A stretch of DNA of 64,000 nt from Allacma fusca (taxonomy: Eukaryota > Arthropoda > Collembola > Symphypleona > Sminthuridae): the NCBI GenBank assembly GCA_947179485.1, contig OX359250.1:30948654-31012653 (forward strand), written 5' to 3'. The notes under the pieces were generated by a model that worked only from the letters and a program-made list of their open reading frames with translations, was not told the DNA's origin and searched no databases. Both the position numbers and the translations under genes were made by a program. Every line of letters begins with the position of its first letter. Within the stretch, counting starts at the first letter, position 1. Shown here piece after piece: positions 1 to 49,200 of this stretch.

Positions 1-564
1 CTCGAGAACTCGGCCTGATCGAGTGGTGATAAAAGTTTGTATCCTGCCACTCAAATCAACTTGAATGATTCGAATGGGGAGAGGGAAGTCAAATGTTTTC
101 CTTTTGATGTATGAAATATGACAGTGTCGACCGCAGGCTATTCCCAACTTTCCCCGTGACTTTCTCCGCTCCTGACGCCCCGACCCCAACTGCTCTTTTA
201 TTGTTTTTGCATTTGAATTCAATGGAGGCGAGAGACTATGAACGGGTCTTCCTCCAATTTTGCACGTTGGGCCTGCATCGGAAGTCTGTTGGTACACAGA
301 GGCATTGTGTACACATGCAGGGAGTATCCTTACCTCGGTCACATCGCAGATCGGAAGAGAAAATCTTGCAAAGAATTACTACGCTACGGTACACAACGGC
401 TGCTTCCTAGCACGCTCCTCCATGCCGTTATTTTTTACGTGTGTTTATATCTCAACACACGCCTGTTTTCAATACGTGGGAGCTACAAGCACATCTCTGT
501 ACTGTGTGTACATATGGACATGCAACAACTTCACACGCTTCTGCTTAAGTGAATTTCCCTCAAA

Positions 565-1130
565 CGTATGTACATACATGAATTTTATACGATCATATGT
601 CCGTTAATGTATTTTATTCAAAAGTACGTGCACAAATGGATTTCATACAAACTCATGAACACAAATGTATTTCATGCAGGCGTATGTGTCCCAATGTACT
701 TCATACAAGCGTATGTACCTAAACGTATTTCATACAAGCGTATGTACCCAAACGTATTTCATACAAGCTTATGTACCCAAACGTATTTTATACAAGTATG
801 TGTACTTAAACGTATTTCATACAAACCTATGTACTTAAATGAATTTCATACAAGCCTATGTACCTAAATGATTTGCGTACAAGCGTATGTACCTAAATGA
901 TTTGCGTACAAGAGTATGTACCGAAATGAATTTGATACATACCTTTGGACAAAAATATACCTTATACAAACATATGGTCACAAATGCACTGAATACAAAA
1001 ATACGTATGTACAAAAATGTATCTCCCAAACACTTATGCACGCTCAATGATCCGGTTTGTAGAAACGTACGGTCGCAAATGTATTTCAAACAAGCGTATG
1101 TCCGTAGACGTATTTCCCTCACACATACTT
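565..1130 (+). repeat. Worn tandem array, 29-bp unit
   Basis: About 19 degenerate copies of a unit like AAACGTATTTCATACAAGCG+TATGTACCC. Copies near 700-800 are almost identical (AAACGTATTTCATACAAG.. at 719 and 748); those at the edges are more diverged. Confidence 0.8.
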
Positions 1131-2429
1131 GACTGCCTTTGATATCTATGTATGTACTGGACTGGATTTGGGACGTGTGTACATACAATGTACTTGGGAG
1201 TCCTGACTATGCCTTGAAGTGCATACAAAGGCTTTGAATTTCCTGTGGTGTGTGGATTTGTATGGAGAAAGCAAGCATGTGTTAGTATGCAGTTGTTAGT
1301 GTGAGTGGCTCCGGGAGTAAAAAAGCGTCAAATATAATATTCATGCTGAAGCCAATTCAGTGAGAAATATTCACATCAAGTCCTAATATGAGCCAGCGTG
1401 GTCACACATTTCATAGCCGGAACCGCATATAGAGAGGGGAGTAAATTCAACCCCGGAACATATACAATGTGTTCTGGAATGGCCAACGAGAATATATGTA
1501 ATTTTAAAGATAACTAAGTGAATTCATTCTCGCTTCACATGACCTCCTCATATGGTAAATATATGCTTCTCCATCCTCATCCCGCTTTCGCACTCTGTCT
1601 CACTGGAAAATATTCACTTGGAGAAACACTGGCCTCTTGGTCGACGGTGAAAGCAGACCTTTCTCCCGATGCCTCATGCCCTCATGAACAAAATGAATTT
1701 CCCTTGTACTATAAACTAGAGTGTGGAGCAGTGTGTGAAAGTCGGGCTCTCAGTTATGAAATTGAATTACGTTTCGCGCCTCGTTCAAATAATCAATAAA
1801 ACACTTGAAATGATTTTCTTCTCTGATCTCATCTAATCGAATGTCATATTTTTTCATTTCCCTCATTCCCTCCATTCTCCTTTTCTTTTTTTTACTCTCT
1901 CTCTCTCTCTGTCCCTCGCTCTCACCCCATTAAAGATTCCAGACCTCCATTTAACTGCAACTCTAAATGATTCTGACTTGCAGAGCAGTAGTTATGAAGA
2001 GAAAGTCCCGCTTTTACAACCCCGCTTGTTGTTCTTTTAAAAGTGTGGATTCCACAAATCTTTTTATTTGATTATGTATTATTATGATGGAGGAAGCAAT
2101 TTAATCCCGGGCTTGACGTTTCCAAAATGAAATAAGATGACAAGCTTTATTCACCCTCGTAATGGTATGGTTACGGACTGAATTTACTAGTAATGTTATA
2201 AGGGTGCATAAATATTGGTCTGATCCGGATTTTCTTCATTATTTCTCTTTTCCCTTCCATTTCCCCGGGTTTCTCTCTCTCTCTCTCTCTCTCAAAAACT
2301 AGTTTCTCATTCTCAGCCTCATCGTCGGGTATTATCCAAGCATTTTCATATGTACGACAGTGAAAGTCCCACAGTATATGCAATCCCCTGCTAGGACAGA
2401 CGACTGTAAAATGCTTTTATGGTGCAAAA

Positions 2430-3040
2430 ACCAAGAGTGAAAGTCATGAGAGGAGTCGTGCAAGAAAAATCATAGTCAACGAAGAAGGTAACAGATGGAG
2501 AAAGTTATACACACAAGTCATGGGAGAAAGTCAACGGAGATCGCTATGGATTGAAAAATAGCTGGACGAGACCTTCCAATAAAGTCAAGTAGGGAGGAAA
2601 TCGTTGGAGTAAGTCAATGGAGAAAGTCCGTGACGGTGAAAGTCATCGGGAAAAATAAAAGCTGAGAAATTGTCACGGGAAATTTGTTGGAGATCGAAAT
2701 TGACACACGTTGTTATCAAAAATTCAACTGGAGAAAGGAATCAAGAGAAATTCGACAGAGATTTTCAACATAAAGAAAGTGTAGAAATTTAACGGAAACA
2801 GAAATTCGCAAATTGTTAAAGAAAAAAATTTAACAGAAAAAATGTTTACATAGAAACTCCTCGTAGAAAGTCAGTGATAGAGCGGGGAGGGGAAAGTTGT
2901 GGAAGAAAGTCAAAGACGGAGGAAGTAACAGATGGAGAAAGTCATAAACAGAGAAAGTGTTAAGATAAAGTCAACGGAGAAAGTCATAGACGAGGAAGAG
3001 AATAACAGATGGAGAAAGTCAATGGTGAAAATGAGTCACA
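2430..3040 (+). repeat. Purine-rich worn array built on GGAGAAAGTCA
   Basis: AGAAAGTCA-type words recur every 13-16 or about 29 bases (for example 2497, 2523 and 2618), with bridging words CAACGGAG and AGATGG. It is very degenerate, so the unit is uncertain. Confidence 0.55.
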
Positions 3041-4637
3041 TAGGAAAATTTTATAGCAACTAAAGCCACATGAGAACAAACAGGATGCAGATATTTCCAT
3101 AGAGAATGACTGGGCCCGGGACCAAAGGCGAGGGGAATTCCAATACATATAAATAATTATGAGGGGGAGAAAGTATGACTCAAAAAGTTTATTTGTGCCA
3201 ACTCTCTCCATCCCGAGCAGAGTCTCAACCGCACTAGATGTCCAGCACTATGGCAGGGACAGAGTCTCTCCCCTGATTGTGAATATACACACTGCTCCGG
3301 GCTATTGTAGAACAATGAACACACTCCCCACTCACATGTCCCATTGCTCCAGGGAAGGAATAACTCCATTGTTGTTAACCCGCATTAACCTTCTTCCCTC
3401 GGCTGGGAAAGAGAAACTCCTATGACAGGAGCAGCTCGGAGTGCTAGAATTGTGCGTATAGCTCCCGTACTCCTACTATTCTCAAAAGAATAAAATACAC
3501 ACAGCCATCCCTAGCCCTTCCCCCCATAGATCTTCCCTCTCAATCATGAAAATCTCATAAATGTGTTCAATTTGACTGCAGACCTGGGGCAAGTGAAAGT
3601 CAAAGTAGCTCCTCCATGCCGGATTGTATTATTCCAAGGCACAAATTAAATTCACACAATGCATCATCACATTCCAACCTATTTTTAACACACAATCCAT
3701 AACGTGATACTCTGCCCTCCCCTTAGTTCCCAAGCTGTATCATTTCCCTACACAAATAAGACTTGTTACGTATAACATCACTCCTGACAATCCCCTACGT
3801 TCCTGGATTCTCCCCGGAATGCCCTGCAAAGGCTGAGGAATGTGCCAATAATATTTTTTCCACCCAGGAGCGAAGGAAGGAACCCGAAGAGAGATTTTGC
3901 AACGCTATAAATAAAATTGATTCAATTGAACCTTATTTCGTCCCTAAACTTGCCCCATTTATGCAACCTCACACTCTCAAACTCCGACGCCCTTTGTCAA
4001 CACACACGCTCTCCCAGGAGTGTGTGTACATAAAAAATAGTACATAATTACATATACACACACACACACACACTAGATACAAGTCTCCATGGGGACCTCC
4101 CTCCTTCAGTATATTTACTTTCCTATATATTTCTCCGACTCCCAGTACATTTCCTGAGGACCCGGAGTTCTCACGAAAGGAATAAATGGTTTCTGGCAGG
4201 AATCAAATACCTCAAAAATGTTAGGACTAAAAGCCTAAACCTTACTTAAGTGCTGTACGGACCGATTGGCTTCTTCACGGATGACGTTCCTTTAATATTA
4301 TTGACGTTCCTGGCAATATTGCCTATGAGTGGGTCATTACAGAAGGGAGTATATAAGTAAAGTGCAGTGTACTCTCCCTACACCAGACCTCCAAGACAGC
4401 CTCCGTACTTTCTCCATATAGTCTTAAAAATATTCTTGGAAACTTTCTCCACTTTCTCCTGAAGCCCAATGTACATTTTTGACTTTGTACATACAAGTAT
4501 GCCTTCACAGTCACGATATTGCTGGATTTCAGGGTTCCAGCTATAAACAGAGTTCACTGTGTATGTTCGACACGTAATTTAAAGCATGGGTTACACTCTT
4601 GGAAGGAGTTTGGAGGAGGCGCTTGGCTAAGAGAAAT

Positions 4638-4765
4638 GAGTTTGAGGGGTATGGTCCATATGAAAAGTGTTTAAAGGGTATGGTCCATATGAACTGTTTT
4701 TGAGGGGTATGGTACAAATGAAATGTGTTTGAAGGGTATGGTATGAAATGTCTATGAGGTGTGAA
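4638..4765 (+). repeat. Short 29-bp tandem array
   Basis: About four copies of AAGGGTATGGTCCATATGAA plus a variable GTGTTTG end, spaced 29 bases apart. It lies 90 bases before neuroligin exon A. Confidence 0.75.
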
Positions 4766-4856
4766 CCGTAGGATATGTGTGTGCACATATACAAATCCTA
4801 TAAAGCGTGTAGAGTGTAAAAGGCTAGATTTGTAAGAATTTTTTTTTCTTGTGCAG

Positions 4857-41489
<36,633 letters not shown>

Positions 41490-42113
41490 GATATATTTCC
41501 TTGTAGACCTTAATCTTACATTTGTATGTGCCACTTGTAAGTGCAATGTCCGGGAAACATTTCAGTTGTCAGTACTTGGGTGTAATTACATAATATAGAA
41601 AAACTACCTAAGAGTAACTGCAGTAAGTATGGACGTGTTTATATTTGAGATCATTGACAGTTTGATAATATTGACATACATTGATATAAACTTGAATTTC
41701 ATATTTGTAATCTTTCTATAGTGAACATCAGAGTTTCGGGAATTGCGAAAAAAAAAATTCGTACTCATTTTAATTAAGTACTTGTAATAAAAACATTTAA
41801 CACGACAAGTGCCTGATTCTTCATGTGCCTGATGTATGGAAAAATCAAAAAGAGAAACCCACCAGAAGAGACATTGAACATTGTTGAATGGAAGGCCAAG
41901 AATTACTAAGAAAACATTGATGGTCTGTGTGCTACTTATAATACATAAAGATAAGTTCGTTGTTATATTTAAAATTTGTGTACGTTACTCTAAATGCATG
42001 GAAACAACTAAGTAAGTAGAATATCATTGTAATAAGTGGATGTCGATGTACCACCATTGTTGACATTGGCGTATACCCTTTAAAAATTTACAGCATTCTA
42101 TATTTTCAATAAA
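41490..42113 (+). other. Neuroligin 3' UTR (predicted)
   Basis: AT-rich sequence follows the stop. AATAAA occurs at 41786-41791 and again, inside AATAAATAAA, at 42108-42113, so the transcript probably ends by about 42,135. The real cleavage sites cannot be read from sequence alone. Confidence 0.6.
42108..42113 (+). terminator. Poly(A) signal of neuroligin (predicted)
   Basis: AATAAA within AATAAATAAA, about 620 bases after the stop; an earlier AATAAA lies at 41786-41791. Confidence 0.5.
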
Positions 42114-42276
42114 TAAATCCTAACGAAATGGTTAAAAAAGTTTGGTGCTCACTATCTAATGCATTGCAATAATGAATCATAAGCTTGCTTTTTATAATTT
42201 TTGCCGACTGTGGAAGGAAATCAAACGTAGGCACGCTACTGAAAATTACAAGGGTTGTACAAGGTGGTTATGGATT

Positions 42277-42282
42277 TTTATT
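42277..42282 (-). terminator. Poly(A) signal of ITM2 (predicted)
   Basis: AATAAA on the - strand, the first after the ITM2 stop. It lies only about 165 bases from the neuroligin signal on the opposite strand. Confidence 0.45.
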
Positions 42283-42856
42283 CACTTTACTAAATTAAAT
42301 GCGTATAGTATTTCGAAACAATCACAAACAGGCGAAGGAATTCTAACACAAGGTATAAACACCTAAATTTGTAGGAATAAATGTATAATATAGGATAAAG
42401 CTATAAACAAATAGAATTCCATCACTGAATCCAAGAAATTAACCCGCACGAAAATAATCGCGTTATCATTTACAACTTAAACTATAGCTCAAAATAGGTG
42501 GTTCATGATCACTCATTGACCTTAAAATTGAAAATAAATATGTGCTACTTGATCGAGTGAGAAACATTAAAACTAGAAATTAATCATATCAGATATATCT
42601 ATCTCGAAATGAACTTCAAACGAGTCTGAAACCCAAGGTAATCACATAGTTGATCAAAAGTGATAACTGCTGTAAAAAGTGCTAACAACTATAGAGGTGA
42701 CAACTGTAGATTCATCGGAGTGTAGATTTTTAAAGACAGATCAAATTACGCAACAAGACATTATTTTAGCAACACGAATGACACACAGTATACGCTAACT
42801 CTAGAGATAATAGTAACTTTAAAATACTACTCCATTGCTTAACAATATTTACTTTT

Positions 42857-43144
42857 TCAAATAGAACATATGGAATTATCTCGCACTGTGTTACGTGGCA
42901 AATCATTGAAAATGCAAAATCTTCCTTGGCATGTTCTGATGTACACATGAGCATCAACTGTCCTGTCCTTGGGACAATCAAAACCATGTAAGTGAACCAG
43001 TTGTTGAACGTTGGGACTATTTGAAATAGTATAGATATTGAAAAAAGTAAAAGCATCATAGAATTCTTGACACTGCCTAACCGATACAAATATAAGTAGT
43101 ATAACTAGTGATCGATAGTTGCACCACGAAAGTACATTAAGCAT
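42857..43144 (-). CDS. Small ORF directly downstream of the ITM2 stop (possible secreted Cys peptide)
   Basis: It is a 95-codon frame starting ATG 18 bases after the ITM2 stop, on the same strand. The N-terminus MLNVLSWCNYRSLVILLIFV reads like a signal peptide ending near SVRQC. The remainder has four spaced cysteines (FDCPKD, RTCQGRFC, NSICSI). I recognise no family. It may be a chance frame in a 3' UTR; the arguments for reality are the signal-like start and the cysteines only. Confidence 0.25.
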   Translation of the reverse strand: MLNVLSWCNYRSLVILLIFVSVRQCQEFYDAFTFFNIYTISNSPNVQQLVHLHGFDCPKDRTVDAHVYIRTCQGRFCIFNDLPRNTVRDNSICSI

Positions 43145-43162
43145 GACTAATCACATGCTACT

Positions 43163-43284
43163 CTACTGTTTCTTCTCGGCCTGGTCCAATTGGTCCATGT
43201 CTACAATGTGATACTCCATTGTGTATTTCCCAGCGAATTCAATAAATGGCAATTCGTTCACATCCGAGATGCTGCGTTTTATAA
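43163..43284 (-). CDS. ITM2: ITM2 coding exon 7 (processing site and C-terminal peptide)
   Basis: It continues the Ile codon and gives IIKR/SISDVNELPFIEFAGKYT then MEYHIVDMDQLDQAEKKQ and TAG at 43163-43165. The acceptor ends gatataccag. KR/S matches the position of the furin-type cleavage in BRI2 (GIQKR/EAS). Confidence 0.9.
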
Positions 43285-46200
43285 CTGGTATATCAGAGAA
43301 ACACAAAATTAATATATTATTCACATTAATAGATCATCAATCAGCAATAAAAGTAACAACCAGTAGTACTCGACTTGGAAATGACGGCTCTTTAAATTTT
43401 TTTTATGGTTAACAAACATCAACTACTGATGGAGGGACGTATATCTTAAAAATACTTTACCTGTATTTTCATGACACAAATAAAATTAATTCAACAAAAT
43501 TCGAAATAAGGAAGTTAATATAGAAATGTTCCTGATAATTGCAAATTATATATACTTCACTCAGGTTGAATTATTTTGAAATTCCTCAATCATTCAATAT
43601 TGAGGTAGAGCAGTATCTCGCAGTAAAAAAAGACGAAATCTAACATTCGTAATCTGCCCAGATTATCAGATTATAATTATCTAATTCAATATGTAGGTCG
43701 GATAACAAAAACTGATATATTGACACTACAATCACTATCCAAAAGAGCTATCGTTACCAAGCAAAACAACTGGATTCGAGAAGCAGGAAGCACTCCATTA
43801 CATTGAACACCGTTTCTACTTACTTCTGCTTGTAGATTTCTCAAGGCTGTAGGTAGTCTTATCCTGACATTCCTGCTGAATATAATCTCCCAAATCTGAC
43901 AGATCCTCAAGAGGAGGTAATACAACTCGCATGGTTTCACGAACCCGGCCAGTGTTCACAGAATAGTATCCTGTAGACAACACACATTTATTTAATTAAT
44001 AATTCAACATTTTTGCAAAACCCTTCACATTCGTTATTTGGAATTCAATTTTTCATTAGCAAATTATAAATTATTATTTGTAATATAGTATATATTCTAA
44101 AATATTATTTACTGTATTCAATTAGTTATATTATGCAATAATTATACAAATGCAGATAGGCGGTTAGGACTCTGCAGCACATGGATTTAACATATAAACT
44201 GACAAAAACCGTACCAAGGTATACACCTCTTTGTTGGATTTTACGTAATTTGCATTCATGTAGACACGTTCCTCAAACTCAATTGGAATATTCTGAAATA
44301 TCTGCTACACCAAAAATAAGAAAAATACAAGATACAAAATAGACTAGATGAATTTTCGATCAAAAGTAAAATGATTCAAAAGAAATTTTAAACCAAATCG
44401 GACTGTTTGCATCATAATTTTCAAAGTGAACTTACAACGAGACTTTTATACCTGCGCCAAAATATCTTTCTGAAGCTTTGCTAAATTAGTACCAGTAGGT
44501 AGGTATCTGATTTCAGTGCCATATTTCGTTGCCATTAGGTTTTTTATTAGAGCTGGAATAGAGTGCGAGAGAATTTGCATACCTCATGGTAAAAGTTGAA
44601 ATTTTATGTTATTTTCAATAGGAAATCATGGGTTTTTCATTTCAGGGACAACTTAAAATCCCTACTACGTCAGTATTAGAAGTGTTATTTATTTTGTAAA
44701 TTGTAATCGGAATTTCTGTGTTGAGAAGACGTGCCCTAATAGACAAAAGGTTCTTATAAGATACCTTTTACGGAGAGCCCCATTAAAACTCTTATAAAAA
44801 TGACAGATACCTTGATAGCTACAGCCTCTGTAAGTTCTACAAGAACGTCGAATATAACGAGAGCCGCTGAAAATACGGTTACAGAGAGATCCGTTATAAG
44901 AAGGGACATATTTTAAATACTCTTAAGAGGACATCAGTATCAGTAGACGACCGTGACAGCAAACATGCTTGTAAAGATTGTAAATAAATAACACTATTAA
45001 TAAAGATGAATAATGTGGATTTTAAATTTTACTCGAAATTAACCAGCTCTAAATAAAAACTAGTAGCACCGAAATGTTTCACTGACACCAACTGCATATA
45101 CATAGGTACTAAGGTAATAACTGGGCAAAGTGATGCAGAAAAATATCTTGGGTCTGAAAACCTCCTAGTAAGTTCATTGTTCTTTCAACTGAAAATGAAT
45201 CTAGTCCATTTTATTTCTTCACCGAAGATATATAATTTATCTGTATTACTACGAGCTTGCAAAACCTGGTCATAAGAGTTAAGTGTAACTTGTATGGTAA
45301 AAGTAAAAGAAACCGAAAGTATGACGATAATTATCCAATTCTTCCCCAATCAGGTTTCTACTCCGAAACAAGGAATTAAAATTCCACTACAACACTACAA
45401 AGTACATGTGTCAGTAAATAATTACTAGGCACGCCTAATAAACAATTCTCCATCGGAAATCCCACAACCACGAATCCATTAGAAATCAGTATTTCTTACA
45501 TTGGGTACATGTGGAAATACGACGGCATGTAACTGCCAAAGCTCTGATAGCTTACGATAGATAATTACAGTAACTGTTAAATGCCCAAAATATGTACGTC
45601 AATTGAATTAAGAAATAAAATTAATTATTCCACGCAGTCATAAATGAAATAACAGATGATGTTCACATCTGACTCTCTATCTTGGCTGAAATCAACAGAA
45701 AGTGGAACTATCACGTTACTTTCCCCTCTTCATATTTCACACATGTGTGTATGAAACATCCAACATTAAAACTGAAAACGAAGCATTTCAACGTCGTTTA
45801 AATGGACTCTAAGGACAGGAACTATCGTCCTCACTATTCAGTAATTCTGTATTCCTGCAATTTGATTTCCAAAATAAATGAATACTGCCTGACTGACATG
45901 AATTAACTGAGAAATAATTCGATATGCCTTGAGGTCGTTTTGAATTACAAGCAAATAAACGGATTTGATACTACAACTGGCGTCCATACTAGTGTTGGCA
46001 AGTGCGATACTGCGATACGATATTATCGCAAATATCGCCAAAAATATGTGCGATATTAGTGGCGATACTTATCGCCAATCATGTCGAGAATATCGGGTAT
46101 CGACAATGGAAATTATTTTAAACTGCGAGTACTTTCTGGCATATTTCTTTCGCGCGAGTCAAGTAAAAGGGTGCATAAGCAATCATGTCGTCCCTGAAGA

Positions 46201-49200
46201 GGCAAAATGGAGTATGTGCGCATGCTTTTGTACAGCACTTAGACCATTTTGCCTCTTCATCGACGATATCCTCTACCTTTTGTTTTTACAACTATAGCAT
46301 TCGAGACCTTGTAAGAGAAAAAACTTTTGAACGATTCAATTAAAATTTTTTAAACAAGCGTAGAATGTCGCATATAAACCCTAGATGTGCAACTTGAGTT
46401 TACATTTTAAAATTTCACAATAATTTTACAAATAAACATTCACAATTTTGAAAAATTCTGAATTTTTTAAAAATTAGAAAATTTAAGACTCATATAAGTA
46501 TTAGATGCCATACAACCACATTTTTGAAAAACTTCAGAAAAGTAGAAAGTATTTTAAAAATTTCAGTAACATCACATGACAGCCACAATGGTTGTCTTAG
46601 ATGTAATATAGGTAATTATAAAATTCAATATTTTGCATACTAGCTTCGCTCTCCATGTAATCGCCCAGTGATTACAACATTCAGATTTTTCATATATAAT
46701 GACAAAGCCAATAGCTAGATCTGTTGATGTTAACTCTTTATACTTCATGTGCTAATTCACTTTAGCAAAAAGTATCGGCGATACCCGATATTATCGCAAA
46801 TATCGCAAAATTGCATTCTACCGATACCGATATTCCCGATACTGACAAACTGGCGATACTTGCCAACCCTAGTCCATACTATACAAGGAAGAACTTCAAT
46901 TCTGTTAATTATCAAAATCCATTTGAAACATGGACCCTTTACGTTTCTACAATGATTTTCGACATACGAGAACAGAAAGCTCCTTTAATGTTAACTACGC
47001 GAATTTCACATTCTTTGTGATTAAAGCCTACTGGGCGGAGTATAGAAACTTGACTAATATGATAATTTCATACGCTGCTTGCTCTAAAAAGTAATTTACT
47101 CTTAATACTTACCTTCCCACATTTTCTGAATCATATCAAACATAGATTTGGGAGGCAAGACCCTTTCACGATCTAAGGGCATGATAAAGCATCGCTTCGC
47201 AGTTTGATCAACAATTGCTGTTTTGTTCTGCAAGAAAATATAAAAACCGAAACTACGTTCAACGACTCCACAATGAAATTCGAATGATCTTAAAAACAAA
47301 TAATTTTTGATTTTTTAAATCATGTCTTTAAATTCAAAGCTTTAAATATCTACGCATTCATCCTTTGATCAAAGGAATGACGGGCAAGAAATAAATTTGT
47401 GATAGTATAGCATTTTGCAATAGCCTGCCTCACCGAGTCAAACTCATGGATGAAACGTCCCATCCGACCATTCTTGAAATCCGGTACTTCTACTTTGGAA
47501 TATTTCTCGTCCTCCAAATCAAGCTCAACTTCCTCACGGAAAAATTTAGCCACGGGACCATCGGCACCAAGCAGAAATGATACACCATCATCATCGATAG
47601 TCTAATCACAACAAAGGAAGCAATTTATTAAAATTGAAAAACTAACGGTACCTCAACTACGATTTACATATTCAAACTTAAAATGGGTACAAAATAAAAA
47701 TGTACAGCAGAAGTTATCTGTGAAGCTTAATATGCTTACATATTTTTCATACATAAGAACAACCACACGATCAACATAAGCTTCCGATAGGCATATGATT
47801 GAATCAGGTGACAAAAAAATGTGCTTTATACTGGTATACAAACAATTACCTTTAACTGATTCTTCTCGCTTCTTAAAGGAATGGTGAATACTGGTGCTCC
47901 TGACAGGTCATTGTTGGTATTTGGAGAACCCACACGGGCATCCCAGTATGGTACGTTGCAAAACGTCTGATACTTCTGATACTGCAACATGTCCCAAATA
48001 AATAAGTCACTTTTATCAGAAAAAATTAATAATCCATTAAAGGCATATCTGAAGATTCATAGAAACACAAGGTATTCCTGATTATCCAAGCAGAATTACC
48101 CGAGGACGAGCCATTTGACTGTAGATGTAAAGACCTCCGAAAAGTCCAACGGTCATCACAAGAAGCGCAGTTATGAGAAGACAAAGCGTTGTAGCAGATG
48201 AAACTCTGGCAACCCTTGTTCTGAGGATGTAATGGTAGCGCTCGCTAAGGCCACCATCCAGTTTACCAGCTTCCTTACCTTTTTCCACATCTCCAGATCT
48301 CTGCTTAAAATTACATAATATTTTTAGAAATCAATTTTATTATGCTACGCAACTGCACATTAATCATCATCAATACATTAGTGCTGCACAAAGGTTCATG
48401 AATAACTTAATACATTATCTCAACTTTATTCAGTACTTTGTTTACTGCACTGGTGCAGTGAAATGATACCCGTCATGTCATTGATCATCCACTAATATTA
48501 CACAACTCTCTGCACTTCGCATGCATGCAACACGAACCTAGAAACGCACTTCCCGTCAATAAAATAAAGCAGGAAGACTACCGCCCATATAATCCAACTG
48601 AATATAAGCCTTTATTATTGGTCACAAGAACCTCCCAGTTAATATGATAGTATTCCTCGTTCAACATTCCTGAGCACTAACAACTACGATATCAAATACT
48701 TTACCAGACCTGTGTTCATTAGCTTCACATAATAGCCAAATACTGCAATTTATAATATTTATATTAATATTCATAAACATTTAACCTTACTCTCGGTCAT
48801 AAATAGTTACTTCTGTTGAGAAGCAATATCAGTACGGACTTTCCCTCAACAAGGCTTACACTTGAAAGGTTCTATATGCATTATGAATACAAATTAATTG
48901 ATTCCTTACACTATGCACTCCTATAATATGCCCATAGTTGCATAAATGATAAAAGTGACGACGAAAAAGCTACCTCTTTAAAAGATTTCTGTCTATGGAT
49001 TAACTCTAGATTAAAAAGTCAGGACACTCTATGATCTAACATTTCCTAGGTCTATTTCTTTCATACATTGGCCATCAAGGTCAGACAGACTCAAAAATAA
49101 TCCGATCTCAACCCTTCCATCCAGCAAGCTACACAACTTTTGTAAAAACGAAAAAATGTCATCTGAAAAAATGTCATTTGAAAACAGGCCAGGTATAAAA

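Larger units (their letters stand above)
1..4856 (+). other. Part of an upstream neuroligin intron
   Basis: I found no exon with the expected preceding esterase motifs (GDPxRVTxxG). It holds a 29-bp array (565-1130), a purine-rich worn array built on GGAGAAAGTCA (about 2430-3040), a CT repeat (about 2271-2293) and a short 29-bp array (4638-4765). Confidence 0.7.
42277..43162 (-). other. ITM2 3' UTR (predicted) with downstream ORF
   Basis: The first AATAAA on the - strand after the stop is at 42277-42282 (seen as TTTATT on +), giving a UTR of about 0.9 kb. A 95-codon open frame starts 18 bases after the stop codon (see the separate entry). Confidence 0.5.
43971..47112 (-). other. ITM2 intron 5 (3.1 kb) with inserted elements
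   Basis: It holds the 882-bp hAT-type element (45990-46871), a 315-bp inverted-repeat element (44681-44995) and an exon-like pair on the - strand (44215-44552). The rest is plain AT-rich sequence. Confidence 0.75.

Noticed and set aside
565-1130. Regular 29-bp repeats that could suggest a CRISPR array
   Set aside because: The copies abut each other with no spacers, they drift in sequence, and the window is clearly eukaryotic.
1518-1799. Possible earlier neuroligin exon
   Set aside because: The translation lacks the esterase motifs expected before SGSALSPWA, and no acceptor/donor pair fits the needed phase.
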